64,000 nt of DNA from UBA4363 sp002393965 (GCA_946542925.1 CAMNLA010000043.1:16439-80438), one strand, 5' to 3'. Numbered from the stretch's first letter, positions 46,714 through 53,561 are shown. The notes: generated from the sequence alone by a model not told the origin. Numbers and translations: made by a program.

Positions 46714-47139
46714 ATGGACGAGAAACAGCACCTCTTGGACCTGCGATATATGAAGATGGCCTTGATATGGGCCGGCAACTCCTATTGCAAGCGCCGTCAG
46801 GTCGGTGCGTTATTGGTGAAAGACAAGATGATCATCAGTGACGGCTACAACGGGACTCCCAGTGGATTCGAGAACAACTGTGAAGACGAGGACAACAAAT
46901 CATTTGCCTACGTACTGCATGCTGAAGCCAATGCAATCACGAAAGTAGCGCGAAGTACGAACAACAGCGAAGGGGCTACGCTCTATGTCACGGCGTCGCC
47001 GTGTATTGAGTGTGCGAAACTCATCATCCAGGCGGGCATCCGAAGAGTTGTCTATGGAGAGCAATACCGTCTGCTGGACGGAATTGACTTGCTTCGCAAA
47101 GCCGGAATTGAAGTCACCCAGGTCGAAACGACCCTCTAA
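46714..47139 (+). CDS. dCMP deaminase family protein
   Basis: A 141-residue zinc deaminase that converts dCMP to dUMP for thymidylate synthesis. The catalytic and first zinc ligand motif is HAEANAI and the two zinc cysteines lie in SPCIECAKLI. An N-terminal CKRRQVGALLVKD matches the ComEB/dCMP deaminase branch, and a further cysteine in FENNCEDED suits the second zinc site. It lies between mpl and the S41 protease with gaps under 20 bases. Confidence 0.92.
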   Translation: MDEKQHLLDLRYMKMALIWAGNSYCKRRQVGALLVKDKMIISDGYNGTPSGFENNCEDEDNKSFAYVLHAEANAITKVARSTNNSEGATLYVTASPCIECAKLIIQAGIRRVVYGEQYRLLDGIDLLRKAGIEVTQVETTL

Positions 47140-47156
47140 AAAGAAGAATATCCATC

Positions 47157-48749
47157 ATGAACACGAAATGGAAGATTATCCTTCCCCTGCTTGCCAGCCT
47201 GTGTGTTATCACCGGATTATTTATCGGTCGCTGGATGTATAAGACGCCGTCTGCATTCATGAGCAACGGCAGTTCTCCGGTAGATGAGGTTCTGAACTTA
47301 GCGGACCATGAATACACCGACTCGGTCAACATGGACACCTTATCTGAAGCTGCCATTGAGGCCATGTTATCGTTGTTGGATCCTCATTCGGTCTATATCC
47401 CGAAGAAGGACCTTCAGATGGTCAATGACGACATGTCAGGTTCATTCTCCGGCATCGGAGTTCAGTTCAACATCCAGCGAGACACGGTGACCATCATCTC
47501 CGTCATACACGGAGGTCCGTCGGAGAAGTTGGGCATCCTGCCGGGCGACCGCATCATCAGTGTCGATGGCAAGCCATTTGTAGGCAAGAGTCTCTCGAAC
47601 GAGATGGTTGTCTCGACGCTGCGGGGCAAGAAAGGCACGAAAGTAAAGATCGGCATCCGTCGGTCGAGTTCACCGAAGCCGTTGCTATTCACCATAGTAC
47701 GTGGGGATGTCCCTGTCAAGACGGTTGAGACATTCTACCTGGCAGCTCCGAGGACGGGTTATGTAAAGGTCTCGTCGTTTGGAGAGCAGACCTTCTCGGA
47801 GTTTCAGACGGCGCTCGCGCAGTTGAAGCGTCAGGAGGCGGATCGGTTCATCATCGACCTGCGTGGCAATCCAGGAGGCTATCTGGATGCGGTCATCAGG
47901 ATGGTCAATGAATTCCTGGAGAAGGGCGACATGATCGTATATACGGAAGGTCGCAGTTACCCTCGTCAGGACTCGAGGGCGGACGGCAGCGGTTCGTTCA
48001 AGGGCACGCCGATTGTGGTCCTGATAGACGAATGGAGTGCCTCAGCCAGTGAGATTTTTGCGGGAGCGATACAGGACAACGACCGAGGTCTGATCATCGG
48101 TCGCCGTTCGTTCGGCAAGGGATTGGTTCAGCAGCAATACCCATTGAGCAATGGTGCGGCGGTCCGTCTGACGATAGCGCGCTACTACACCCCATCGGGT
48201 CGTTGCATCCAGAAGCCCTATGCCAAGGGAGACCGCTCGTCATACGACCTGGAGGTAGTGGAGCGTTTCACGCATGGGGAACTCACGAACGCGGACAGCG
48301 TCAAGACCAACAAGACGCAATCGTACAAGACCAAGTTGGGTCGTACGGTGTATGGTGGCGGAGGTATCTCGCCAGACCGTTTTGTAGGGCGAGACACGAC
48401 GGGTTTCACCCCGTACTTCAACCGCATCACGGAAGAAGGGTTGCTGAATGACTTCGCATTCCGTTATGCGGACACGCACCGAAGCGAGTTCCGTTCATAC
48501 AGGACATGGCAAGAGGTACTGACACACCTGCAACGTGCATCACTATTGAAAGACTTCACTCTCTATGCCGAGAAAAAAGGAGTCAAGGGCGAGATGAACC
48601 AGATCATGAAATCGAGCAAGCTGATTGAGAAGCAGTTGTTCAGCCTCATCGCCCGTGATGCGATGCCGGACGAGACCTTCTTCTACCGCATCTACAACAA
48701 CGACGACGCAGCCATCCGCCTTGCCATTCAGGAGTTGAGCAAGAAATGA
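47157..48749 (+). CDS. S41 C-terminal processing peptidase
   Basis: A 530-residue periplasmic serine protease with an N-terminal signal anchor (residues 8-26), a PDZ domain (SGIGVQFNIQRD, GPSEKLGILPGDRI) and an S41 domain. The Ser/Lys dyad lies in WSASASEIFAGAI and RRSFGKGLVQ. A C-terminal helical extension of about 120 residues is common in Bacteroidota. It is the last core gene before the accessory island. Confidence 0.93.
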   Translation: MNTKWKIILPLLASLCVITGLFIGRWMYKTPSAFMSNGSSPVDEVLNLADHEYTDSVNMDTLSEAAIEAMLSLLDPHSVYIPKKDLQMVNDDMSGSFSGIGVQFNIQRDTVTIISVIHGGPSEKLGILPGDRIISVDGKPFVGKSLSNEMVVSTLRGKKGTKVKIGIRRSSSPKPLLFTIVRGDVPVKTVETFYLAAPRTGYVKVSSFGEQTFSEFQTALAQLKRQEADRFIIDLRGNPGGYLDAVIRMVNEFLEKGDMIVYTEGRSYPRQDSRADGSGSFKGTPIVVLIDEWSASASEIFAGAIQDNDRGLIIGRRSFGKGLVQQQYPLSNGAAVRLTIARYYTPSGRCIQKPYAKGDRSSYDLEVVERFTHGELTNADSVKTNKTQSYKTKLGRTVYGGGGISPDRFVGRDTTGFTPYFNRITEEGLLNDFAFRYADTHRSEFRSYRTWQEVLTHLQRASLLKDFTLYAEKKGVKGEMNQIMKSSKLIEKQLFSLIARDAMPDETFFYRIYNNDDAAIRLAIQELSKK

Positions 48750-48852
48750 TGGATGGAGGGTTGGAGGGGTAGCGTGGACTGTCCTCGCTACGAGAGCGTG
48801 TATGAGAGAAAGATGAAAAGGGTGATGATATAACAGTCCGAAAGCCTCTCTC

Positions 48853-49251
48853 CTACTTGCCACTCTTGCGGCGGTTGCACTCGCGGCAGAGCATCTGGCA
48901 ATTATCCGCCACGGTTCGTCCGCCGTCGTGCCACGGCGTGATGTGGTCAGCCTCCATCTGTGACAATTCGAAATGCTCGCCACAATCGGCACAGATGCCC
49001 TGCTGGCGTTCGTAGGCAGCGAGTTTCTGCGCATCGGTAAAGGCACGGATAGAGAGATACTTCTCCTTACGCGTCAGGATATACGGATAAATGCCAGTCT
49101 TCCTAGTCACATCGTCATCGAGTACGAGTTTCGCCACCTCGGCATCTATTGCCTGTGCGTCAAAGACCTTATCCTTGTAATTCTTATACAATTCGCCCCA
49201 ATTCACGCCTTTCATTATCTTCTTACGCTCTTTCGTAGGACGGAAAGTCAT
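48853..49251 (-). CDS. HNH nuclease, probable N-truncated DUF262-type protein
   Basis: A 132-residue protein with a C-terminal HNH domain: CADCGEHFELSQMEADHITPW, then DNCQMLCRECNRRKSGK, with four zinc cysteines and the His-Asn-His residues. Very similar C-termini occur in larger DUF262/GmrSD-like restriction proteins of Bacteroidota, which suggests that this is a shortened form. It can still start at an ATG. It is convergent with the S41 protease gene. Confidence 0.65.
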   Translation of the reverse strand: MTFRPTKERKKIMKGVNWGELYKNYKDKVFDAQAIDAEVAKLVLDDDVTRKTGIYPYILTRKEKYLSIRAFTDAQKLAAYERQQGICADCGEHFELSQMEADHITPWHDGGRTVADNCQMLCRECNRRKSGK

Positions 49252-49430
49252 TTCAATCCATGTGATAACCTACCGGAAGTCCGAGACCAAGGCGGCGCGC
49301 GACGCTTTCCGTGACATCAAGGCAGTCCCCGCTGACGACGAATAAAGGATGACACGCCTTGCGGCTACACGCTGTACCGCAAGCCGAAGAAGAAATAAGT
49401 CCACGAGGAGCCTGCATGAACCCGTGAAGG
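49252..49430. other. Short coding remnants
   Basis: Two short frames on the plus strand (49262-49345, and one ending at 49398 in CGYTLYRKPKKK) look like protein ends but have no start or family. They are followed at once by a strong terminator, as at the end of a phage operon. Confidence 0.35.
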
Positions 49431-49470
49431 AACGGCGGTTAAACGATGTTTAACCGCCGTTTTGTTTTTT
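49431..49470 (+). terminator. Strong terminator upstream of the toxin-antitoxin pair
   Basis: A 14-bp perfect stem, AACGGCGGTTAAAC / GTTTAACCGCCGTT, with a GAT loop and a T-rich tail. Confidence 0.9.
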
Positions 49471-49506
49471 ATATTCACCTTTGACTGCTTTTAACATATT
49501 TATTTG

Positions 49507-49514
49507 TAATTTTG
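49507..49514 (+). promoter_or_regulatory. -7 element of the toxin-antitoxin pair
   Basis: TAATTTTG matches TAnnTTTG, 24 bases before the ATG. A TTTG at 49480-49483 is slightly too far upstream for an ideal -33. Confidence 0.55.
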
Positions 49515-49537
49515 AAGCGATTTTTAATCATGAAACT

Positions 49538-50047
49538 ATGAAAGACAATGCCTTATCCATAGCGAATTACTTTGTCGGTCTTGCAAGGAAGGATAAAGAA
49601 GAAGTCAAGCCACTTCGTCTCATGAAGTTGGTTTATATTGCCCATGGTTATATGCTCGCCATACTTGACAAGTCTGTACTGGATCCACGCTTTGACCGTG
49701 TGGAAGCATGGAAATATGGTCCCGTCATTCCGTCTGTCTATCATTCTTTCAAGTACTTCAAAAATCAGCCTATTACCGAAAATGCTGTGGTTTATGATGC
49801 TGATAGAAAAAACTTTGAAGAGCCAGAACTTCAGGACGAGGGGGCTAAGAAGGTTTGCAAATTTGTATGGGACAAGTACAAACAAATGAATGACATGGAA
49901 CTTGTTGACCTGCTCCATAAAAAGGGAACGCCATGGGAAACAGTCTATGTTGAGGGTAAGAATAAGGTGATCCCTGACGATTACACGAAGATGTATTATA
50001 AGATGTTGGTTAACACCCTTCTTAGGGCAGCAAAGGCAAAAGAGTAA
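49538..50047 (+). CDS. Panacea (DUF4065) domain protein, probable antitoxin
   Basis: A 169-residue protein with the DUF4065/SocA-like Panacea domain: NYFVGLARKDKE, LRLMKLVYIAHGYML, and EAWKYGPVIPSVYHSFKYF. PanA proteins neutralise many unrelated toxins encoded beside them. The start at 49538 gives the family N-terminus; an earlier ATG at 49481 would precede the promoter. The stop overlaps the next start by one base (TAATG), so translation is probably coupled. Terminators flank the pair on both sides, making a self-contained cassette. Confidence 0.82.
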   Translation: MKDNALSIANYFVGLARKDKEEVKPLRLMKLVYIAHGYMLAILDKSVLDPRFDRVEAWKYGPVIPSVYHSFKYFKNQPITENAVVYDADRKNFEEPELQDEGAKKVCKFVWDKYKQMNDMELVDLLHKKGTPWETVYVEGKNKVIPDDYTKMYYKMLVNTLLRAAKAKE

Positions 50048-50421
50048 TGAAAGAAGCCGACTATATAGACGAAGAGCAGCTTCGAAGCATAGAAGAAGAA
50101 CTGTCTGTCCTTAATAAGAATGACATAGAGGAAGTGCGCCAGTCCGAAAGAGGATTGCCTTCTCTTCAAGAATTAGAAGCGCAGGACAAGCAAGAAGATA
50201 TAACAACAAAGAAAGACAACAGAAAGAAAAGAGGCATCTTCTCTTATTGTATATTCGGTTTTGTCTGTACTTACATGGTGGCTGTACTTGTCATTGTGTT
50301 TTTCTGTGGCTTTAACGTGATGACTATTGACTCCAAGGTTTTAATTGCCCTTCTTTCCACAACGACCGCCAATGTCATTGGATTGTTTGCAGTGGTAGCC
50401 AAATATCTGTTCCATAAATAA
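50047..50421 (+). CDS. Small two-helix membrane protein, candidate Panacea-linked toxin
   Basis: A 124-residue protein with an acidic N-terminal half (residues 1-60, rich in Glu, Asp and Lys) and two membrane helices (about 66-90 and 98-120). The last helix reads LLSTTTANVIGLFAVVAKYLF. Some Panacea partners are small membrane proteins that collapse the membrane potential, so it may be the toxin. It could instead be a membrane anchor or accessory protein. No family was recognised. Confidence 0.6.
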   Translation: MKEADYIDEEQLRSIEEELSVLNKNDIEEVRQSERGLPSLQELEAQDKQEDITTKKDNRKKRGIFSYCIFGFVCTYMVAVLVIVFFCGFNVMTIDSKVLIALLSTTTANVIGLFAVVAKYLFHK

Positions 50422-50444
50422 TACTCACACTCACACCACACAAC

Positions 50445-50477
50445 AAAAAAAAGCCAGCCGAAGCTGGCTTTTTTTGT
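50445..50477. terminator. Bidirectional terminator
   Basis: AAAAAAAGCCAGC pairs with GCTGGCTTTTTTT around CGAA. It lies between the toxin-antitoxin pair and the convergent ASCH gene and reads as a terminator in both directions. Confidence 0.9.
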
Positions 50478-50479
50478 TG

Positions 50480-50782
50480 TCACTCCACTCGCTCGCCCAG
50501 GACGATGGTGATTGCCATCTTGTCCGTGGGAGCGCCCCATGCGGGGTTTCCGAACTTCATGAGCATCTTTTTTATCTGCCACTTCATGCGCCGGCGTGTG
50601 TAGCCGTAGGTGAACACGACGTGCGTGAAGTCCTTGAACTCGCCTGTTCTCCAGTCGCCGCCCTTGTACAGCCGCCTGCGCCAGTAGGGCTTGTCCTCGC
50701 GGTACTCCTCGGGCTTCTCGCCGCTCTCTATCATCTCGTACCACTTCTTCTTGAGCGGCAGGTAAAGGATTTTTTCTTCCAT
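50480..50782 (-). CDS. ASCH/PUA-like domain protein
   Basis: A 100-residue protein beginning MEEKILYLPLKKKWYEMI with the ASCH motif SGEKPEEYREDKPYW. This fold binds RNA or modified nucleotides, and phage genomes often carry it. The start chosen (50782) gives the usual family beginning and is preceded by the A-rich segment shared with other small genes of this island. An upstream ATG at 50872 would cross the divergent promoter. Confidence 0.75.
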   Translation of the reverse strand: MEEKILYLPLKKKWYEMIESGEKPEEYREDKPYWRRRLYKGGDWRTGEFKDFTHVVFTYGYTRRRMKWQIKKMLMKFGNPAWGAPTDKMAITIVLGERVE

Positions 50783-50788
50783 AATGTG

Positions 50789-50796
50789 TAGTTTTG
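50789..50796 (+). promoter_or_regulatory. -7 element of the gene at 50828
   Basis: TAGTTTTG matches TAnnTTTG and lies 31 bases before the ATG, between divergent genes. Confidence 0.5.
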
Positions 50797-50827
50797 TAGC
50801 GTTTAATTGTTTTATGACATCTATATT

Positions 50828-51241
50828 ATGATTACTCCTGAAACGAAAGACAAGTTGTTGCAGCTGCTGCACGACAATTTAGGCGACGGCTGTCTGTATG
50901 AAATAGGCATGGACGACATAATGAAAGAACTCGGTCTTTCATCATGTGAGTTACAGAGTCTGCTTGAGGAGTTCCAGTCCATACATCTTATCGAAGAGCT
51001 CAACATGAGAAGAGAAACCTTCTTCTTGTGCGTCAGCCACAACGCACGCGTGTTTCTTGAAAAGGGCGGTTTTCAACGCCAAGCATCAATAGAAAGTCTT
51101 GCGTATGCCAATCTTAAGCTTCAGTACCAGGCACTGCAGGCGGAGCTTGAGAGTCTGAAGCGGACGAACCCCACGCTTGCGGAGCGCATCGCCTCGTTTC
51201 TTGCGGATGTCGCAACGATAGCCGGCATCCGCCTCACATGA
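50828..51241 (+). CDS. Small winged-helix-like protein
   Basis: A 137-residue protein of unknown family. Residues 8-75 can be read as a winged helix (DDIMKELGLSSCELQSLLEEF). A C-terminal helix or coiled coil follows (LKLQYQALQAELESLKR), then a short hydrophobic tail. It might be a phage or element regulator. The start at 50828 was preferred over 50807, which lies close to the presumed transcription start. Its 3' end overlaps a minus-strand gene by 156 bases. Confidence 0.5.
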   Translation: MITPETKDKLLQLLHDNLGDGCLYEIGMDDIMKELGLSSCELQSLLEEFQSIHLIEELNMRRETFFLCVSHNARVFLEKGGFQRQASIESLAYANLKLQYQALQAELESLKRTNPTLAERIASFLADVATIAGIRLT

Positions 51242-51403
51242 CGCGATGAACTGCGACAATATGTCTTTCCCCCGACAATATCTGGCAGGCGATATGCGGT
51301 CTGCGTAAATCTCTTTGCCGTCGAGCAGCACGCGTCTGTTGAATGCGATAACCCTGCGTTTGCTTGTCTCCGCCTTTACGCTGATTTCTATTTTTTCTTC
51401 CAT
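51086..51403 (-). CDS. Small protein beginning MEEKI, unknown
   Basis: A 105-residue frame. The first 60 residues (MEEKIEISVKAETSKRRVIAF onward) look like real protein and share their start segment with the next gene. The last 50 residues are basic and run antisense to the gene at 50828, so the original 3' end may have been replaced. Confidence 0.45.
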   Translation of the reverse strand: MEEKIEISVKAETSKRRVIAFNRRVLLDGKEIYADRISPARYCRGKDILSQFIASCEADAGYRCDIRKKRGDALRKRGVRPLQTLKLRLQCLVLKLKIGIRKTFY

Positions 51404-51423
51404 GGTAACTTGGTTTTAAGTAG
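51391..51423. repeat. 33-bp direct repeat, copy 1
   Basis: Identical to 51601-51633. It contains the start codon and first codons (MEEK) of the minus-strand gene that begins at 51403, plus 20 bases of its leader. Confidence 0.9.
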
Positions 51424-51613
51424 TTTTGTTTCCGGATGATCCTGCGATATTGGCGAATGCACTGTCTATCTGTTGCCTCAGTGAATGTTCCAGAGAACGT
51501 GTCATTGAATCTGTTTGGCGTAGCAGTTCCTCATCGGAAAGAGTATTGGAACGAGTTGAAAACTCTATTCGCTCAACTGGAAAGCGAAGGTCTATTCTGA
51601 TTTTTTCTTCCAT
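51416..51613 (-). CDS. Small protein beginning MEEKI, second copy type
   Basis: A 65-residue protein (MEEKIRIDLRFPVERIEF onward), rich in Ser, Arg and Leu, with a helical C-terminal half. No family was recognised. It lies just upstream of the gene at 51403 on the same strand, spaced by 12 bases, and begins in the second copy of the 33-bp repeat. Confidence 0.5.
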   Translation of the reverse strand: MEEKIRIDLRFPVERIEFSTRSNTLSDEELLRQTDSMTRSLEHSLRQQIDSAFANIAGSSGNKTT

Positions 51614-51633
51614 GGTAACTTGGTTTTAAGTAG
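51601..51633. repeat. 33-bp direct repeat, copy 2
   Basis: Identical to 51391-51423, covering leader and first four codons of the minus-strand gene that begins at 51613. Shorter relatives of the segment precede the genes starting at 50782 and 52375. Confidence 0.9.
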
Positions 51634-51635
51634 AT

Positions 51636-51824
51636 TCACAGCTGAAAGGCGTTCTCGTCTATCCACTGCTTGCTTACAGTCTTGGGGTCGCGGTCGATGC
51701 ACCACAGCCCAACGGTCGTGTCTTTGTGGTATTGCAGTTCCCTGACCTTCCGCAGAAGCTCGCGGATGGTAAAAACAGTGCGCCATTTCCCCGGGCGCCG
51801 ATGTTTTTTCCTGTTTTTGTTCAT
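51636..51824 (-). CDS. Small basic protein
   Basis: A 62-residue protein with a very basic start (MNKNRKKHRRPGKWR) and a possible nucleic-acid-binding character. No family was recognised. It is followed after 22 bases by the gene starting at 51613 and preceded by a 28-residue membrane peptide gene three bases upstream, suggesting one small operon. Confidence 0.5.
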   Translation of the reverse strand: MNKNRKKHRRPGKWRTVFTIRELLRKVRELQYHKDTTVGLWCIDRDPKTVSKQWIDENAFQL

Positions 51825-51827
51825 CGT

Positions 51828-51914
51828 TTAATCATTATTCAGGATGAAATACACTGCCAGTGGGTAACCCACCAGCACCATGCTGATCACTGTCGTTATT
51901 AGAAAATCTCTCAT
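51828..51914 (-). CDS. 28-residue membrane peptide
   Basis: The frame MRDFLITTVISMVLVGYPL continues to AVYFILNND. It is a single hydrophobic helix with a charged start and end. The stop is three bases before the start of the next gene (51824), which supports translation. Function unknown; small phage membrane peptides or toxins look like this. Confidence 0.45.
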   Translation of the reverse strand: MRDFLITTVISMVLVGYPLAVYFILNND

Positions 51915-51958
51915 AAAGCTGTTGTATTTAAAAATTAGTGTTATTGATGTGTCTTTCG

Positions 51959-51966
51959 TATTTTTG
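51959..51966 (+). promoter_or_regulatory. -7 element of the gene at 51990
   Basis: TATTTTTG matches TAnnTTTG and lies 23 bases before the ATG. The -33 is weak. Confidence 0.5.
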
Positions 51967-51989
51967 CCTTGTTTAAAATAGAAATATCC

Positions 51990-52193
51990 ATGAATCTACA
52001 TTCCATTAAATTGAAGCTGGAACAATCATCTTGTCCAGAACACGGGAAGCATCCGTCAGTAACCATAACAGGAAAGACATTGAACATGTCTTGCTGCTGT
52101 GAGAAATTCAAGGAGGCACTCAAGAAAAAGAGCGAAAAGCTAATAACGGAAAGCATTCAGAACGACATATCATCGATGTTCAAGAAGCTATAG
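51990..52193 (+). CDS. Small Cys-containing protein
   Basis: A 67-residue protein with CPEHGKHP and SCCCEKF, arranged like a small zinc- or disulfide-holding knuckle, followed by a charged helix. The function is unknown. The ATG at 51990 was preferred over 51969, which is too close to the -7 element. It could be a regulator or antitoxin. Confidence 0.5.
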   Translation: MNLHSIKLKLEQSSCPEHGKHPSVTITGKTLNMSCCCEKFKEALKKKSEKLITESIQNDISSMFKKL

Positions 52194-52198
52194 CCATA

Positions 52199-52375
52199 TC
52201 ACTTTCCCTCATTAACGATCACAGGCACTATTGTCAGCACCTTAATGAATCTGATGTTTTCGCCCTTGTGCCTGTCTTTTATCTTCTTTTCCGCTTTTGA
52301 CACATCGTTGTTTGGATTTGTCATATCGATTGTTGTAGTCTCATCGGAGAGAATTTTCATAGAAAGTTTTTCCAT
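52199..52375 (-). CDS. 58-residue protein of unknown function
   Basis: The frame starts MEKLSMKILSDETTTIDM and ends in TIVPVIVNEGK. It has a beta-type start, a charged middle (KAEKKIKDRHKGENI) and a hydrophobic strand. It converges with the gene at 51990 and lies downstream of the MuF-toxin remnant on the same strand. An immunity role is conceivable from position only. Confidence 0.45.
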   Translation of the reverse strand: MEKLSMKILSDETTTIDMTNPNNDVSKAEKKIKDRHKGENIRFIKVLTIVPVIVNEGK

Positions 52376-52381
52376 AATGTA

Positions 52382-52410
52382 TTGCTTTTATAAAAAAGTT
52401 TGTATGTTTG
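52382..52410 (+). promoter_or_regulatory. Promoter of a candidate small RNA
   Basis: TTG (52382-52384), 18 bases, TATGTTTG (52403-52410). This fits the Bacteroidota consensus. No coding frame follows before a terminator about 90 bases on. Confidence 0.65.
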
Positions 52411-52416
52411 TAGCGA

Positions 52417-52509
52417 TTCCAGTGCTCAATTGGAAGACGGATGTTACGCTTCGGGCGGCTTCTGTGAACTCACCTCGATCGTTTCGGCGGTCGAGGTGCG
52501 ATTTTTTTA
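52417..52509 (+). ncRNA. Candidate small RNA with intrinsic terminator
   Basis: A promoter (52382-52410) and a terminator (CACCTCGA 52471-52478 with TCGAGGTG 52491-52498, then seven T) bracket about 93 bases with no reading frame. Inside, CGC-TTCGG-GCG forms a small hairpin. A D-arm-like GCTCAATTGGAAGA occurs near the 5' end, but the rest does not fold as a tRNA. The 5' end is estimated from the -7 element. The terminator overlaps the end of the convergent MuF remnant. Confidence 0.55.
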
Positions 52510-53400
52510 GAAGTCTATGATATTCTTTTCGTCTCCAGTAACGAAATACTTACCATGAATCTTCTTGGTCGCAAGTTCTTTTATAGCCCCCTTTGCTCTA
52601 TTCGTTAATTTATCAAATTGAAACAACACCAATTTGGCATGTTGATGCCTTACTGCGTAAAGAGCATCCTCAACAATATGCTTGTCGCTTTCAATTTTTT
52701 TCAGATCAGCCAGGATTCCGTTGCAAAGAGTGTCCGCAGAAGATACTCCAGGGGTTTCTGATAAATGCACCATCTTATTTCCGCCTTTTGCAAAGATCAG
52801 GCACATATTTTTCTCCTTTTTATATTTTGCGAGTTCTTGTTTGTTCCTGTTTGCAAACGTTTTTCTCTCCTTATCTGTAACAAGGTATCCACCTCGTTCA
52901 CTGTCAAAGAATGTCCTTTCATATTTTTGTTCAGAGTAACCATTAAATTCTGCTTTTGCCTTTTCTATAATTCTTTTATCAATCACCTTCTCCACTTTCC
53001 TGCAGCTGTTGCAGTGCTTCCTGCCCCCTGCGAGGTCGTGCAGCAGCGCCATGAGCTTGTTGCCCGAGTACGGACACGCAGCGCAGCTGTCCGGATAGTA
53101 CGGATGCTTGTCGGAGAATAGTTGACCGTCCTTGCCGGGATTGTTCTCTAATCCGGACTGCGGATTGTCCTTCGCTGTTCCGGAAGGTCTGGCGGTGCAG
53201 TCCTTGTCGGTTGCCCGCAGCTCGCACTTGCAGTTCCAGCGGTCGCCTGGGCGGTGCTCCTTCCAGAACGGGTCATCGACGGGCAGCACCGTCCCCCAGA
53301 AGACACGGTGGTCGGCTCCGGGCGTCGGCGAGGTTGACGGTATCCATTCCAGGTTCGGCAGCACGTCCTTCTCCGCCTCGAACTGCTGCCACGCTGCTGG
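52507..53400 (-). pseudogene. 5'-truncated MuF minor head protein fused to CdiA-CT-like toxin
   Basis: Reading from 53400, the frame opens with AWQQFEAEKDVLPNLEWIPS and then HRVFWGTVLPVDDPFW and PGDRWNCKCELR, the core of the phage Mu gpF (MuF) domain. The N-terminal two thirds of a minor head protein are missing. After a Cys-rich linker comes a domain with GGYLVTDKERKTFANRNKQE, then LADLKKIESDKHIVEDAL and KLVLFQFD, which I recognise as the CdiA C-terminal nuclease (tRNase) type. Joining MuF to a toxin domain is the known MuF polymorphic toxin design. A GTG at 53362-53364 is the only plausible start left, so it is probably a remnant. Confidence 0.72.
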
Positions 53401-53501
53401 AGTATTACATGCACATAGACCCGAGGAAGCTGACCGACGAGGAATGGGCGTGGAAGTTCAACGACTTGGCGGAAATAAGGAAACGGGAGGCTGGCGGATA
53501 G
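53397..53501 (+). pseudogene. Tail assembly chaperone-like fragment
   Basis: The plus frame LLEYYMHIDPRKLTDEEWA, ending in FNDLAEIRKREAGG and TAG, resembles the end of small proteins encoded before the tape measure in Bacteroidota phages. It abuts the head-to-head start of the MuF remnant at about 53397-53400, where orientation switches, so the 5' part is gone. The family call is tentative. Confidence 0.4.
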
Positions 53502-53504
53502 GCA

Positions 53505-53534
53505 ATAAAAAAGCCGCCCCGGAAAGGACGGCTT
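53505..53534 (-). terminator. Terminator of the small membrane protein gene
   Basis: AAGCCG (53511-53516) pairs with CGGCTT (53529-53534). On the minus strand a run of T follows. Confidence 0.6.
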
Positions 53535-53561
53535 GTGTATGGGGGAAAGGATGAAGTGTTA

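Noticed and set aside
52424..52470. tRNA gene at the D-arm-like GCTCAATTGG block
   Set aside because: No acceptor stem closes and no canonical anticodon arm or T arm can be drawn; the segment is better described as part of a small RNA.
53132..53554. 140-residue plus-strand frame over the MuF remnant
   Set aside because: The minus strand carries the recognisable MuF motifs; only the last 35 residues of the plus frame look like real phage protein.
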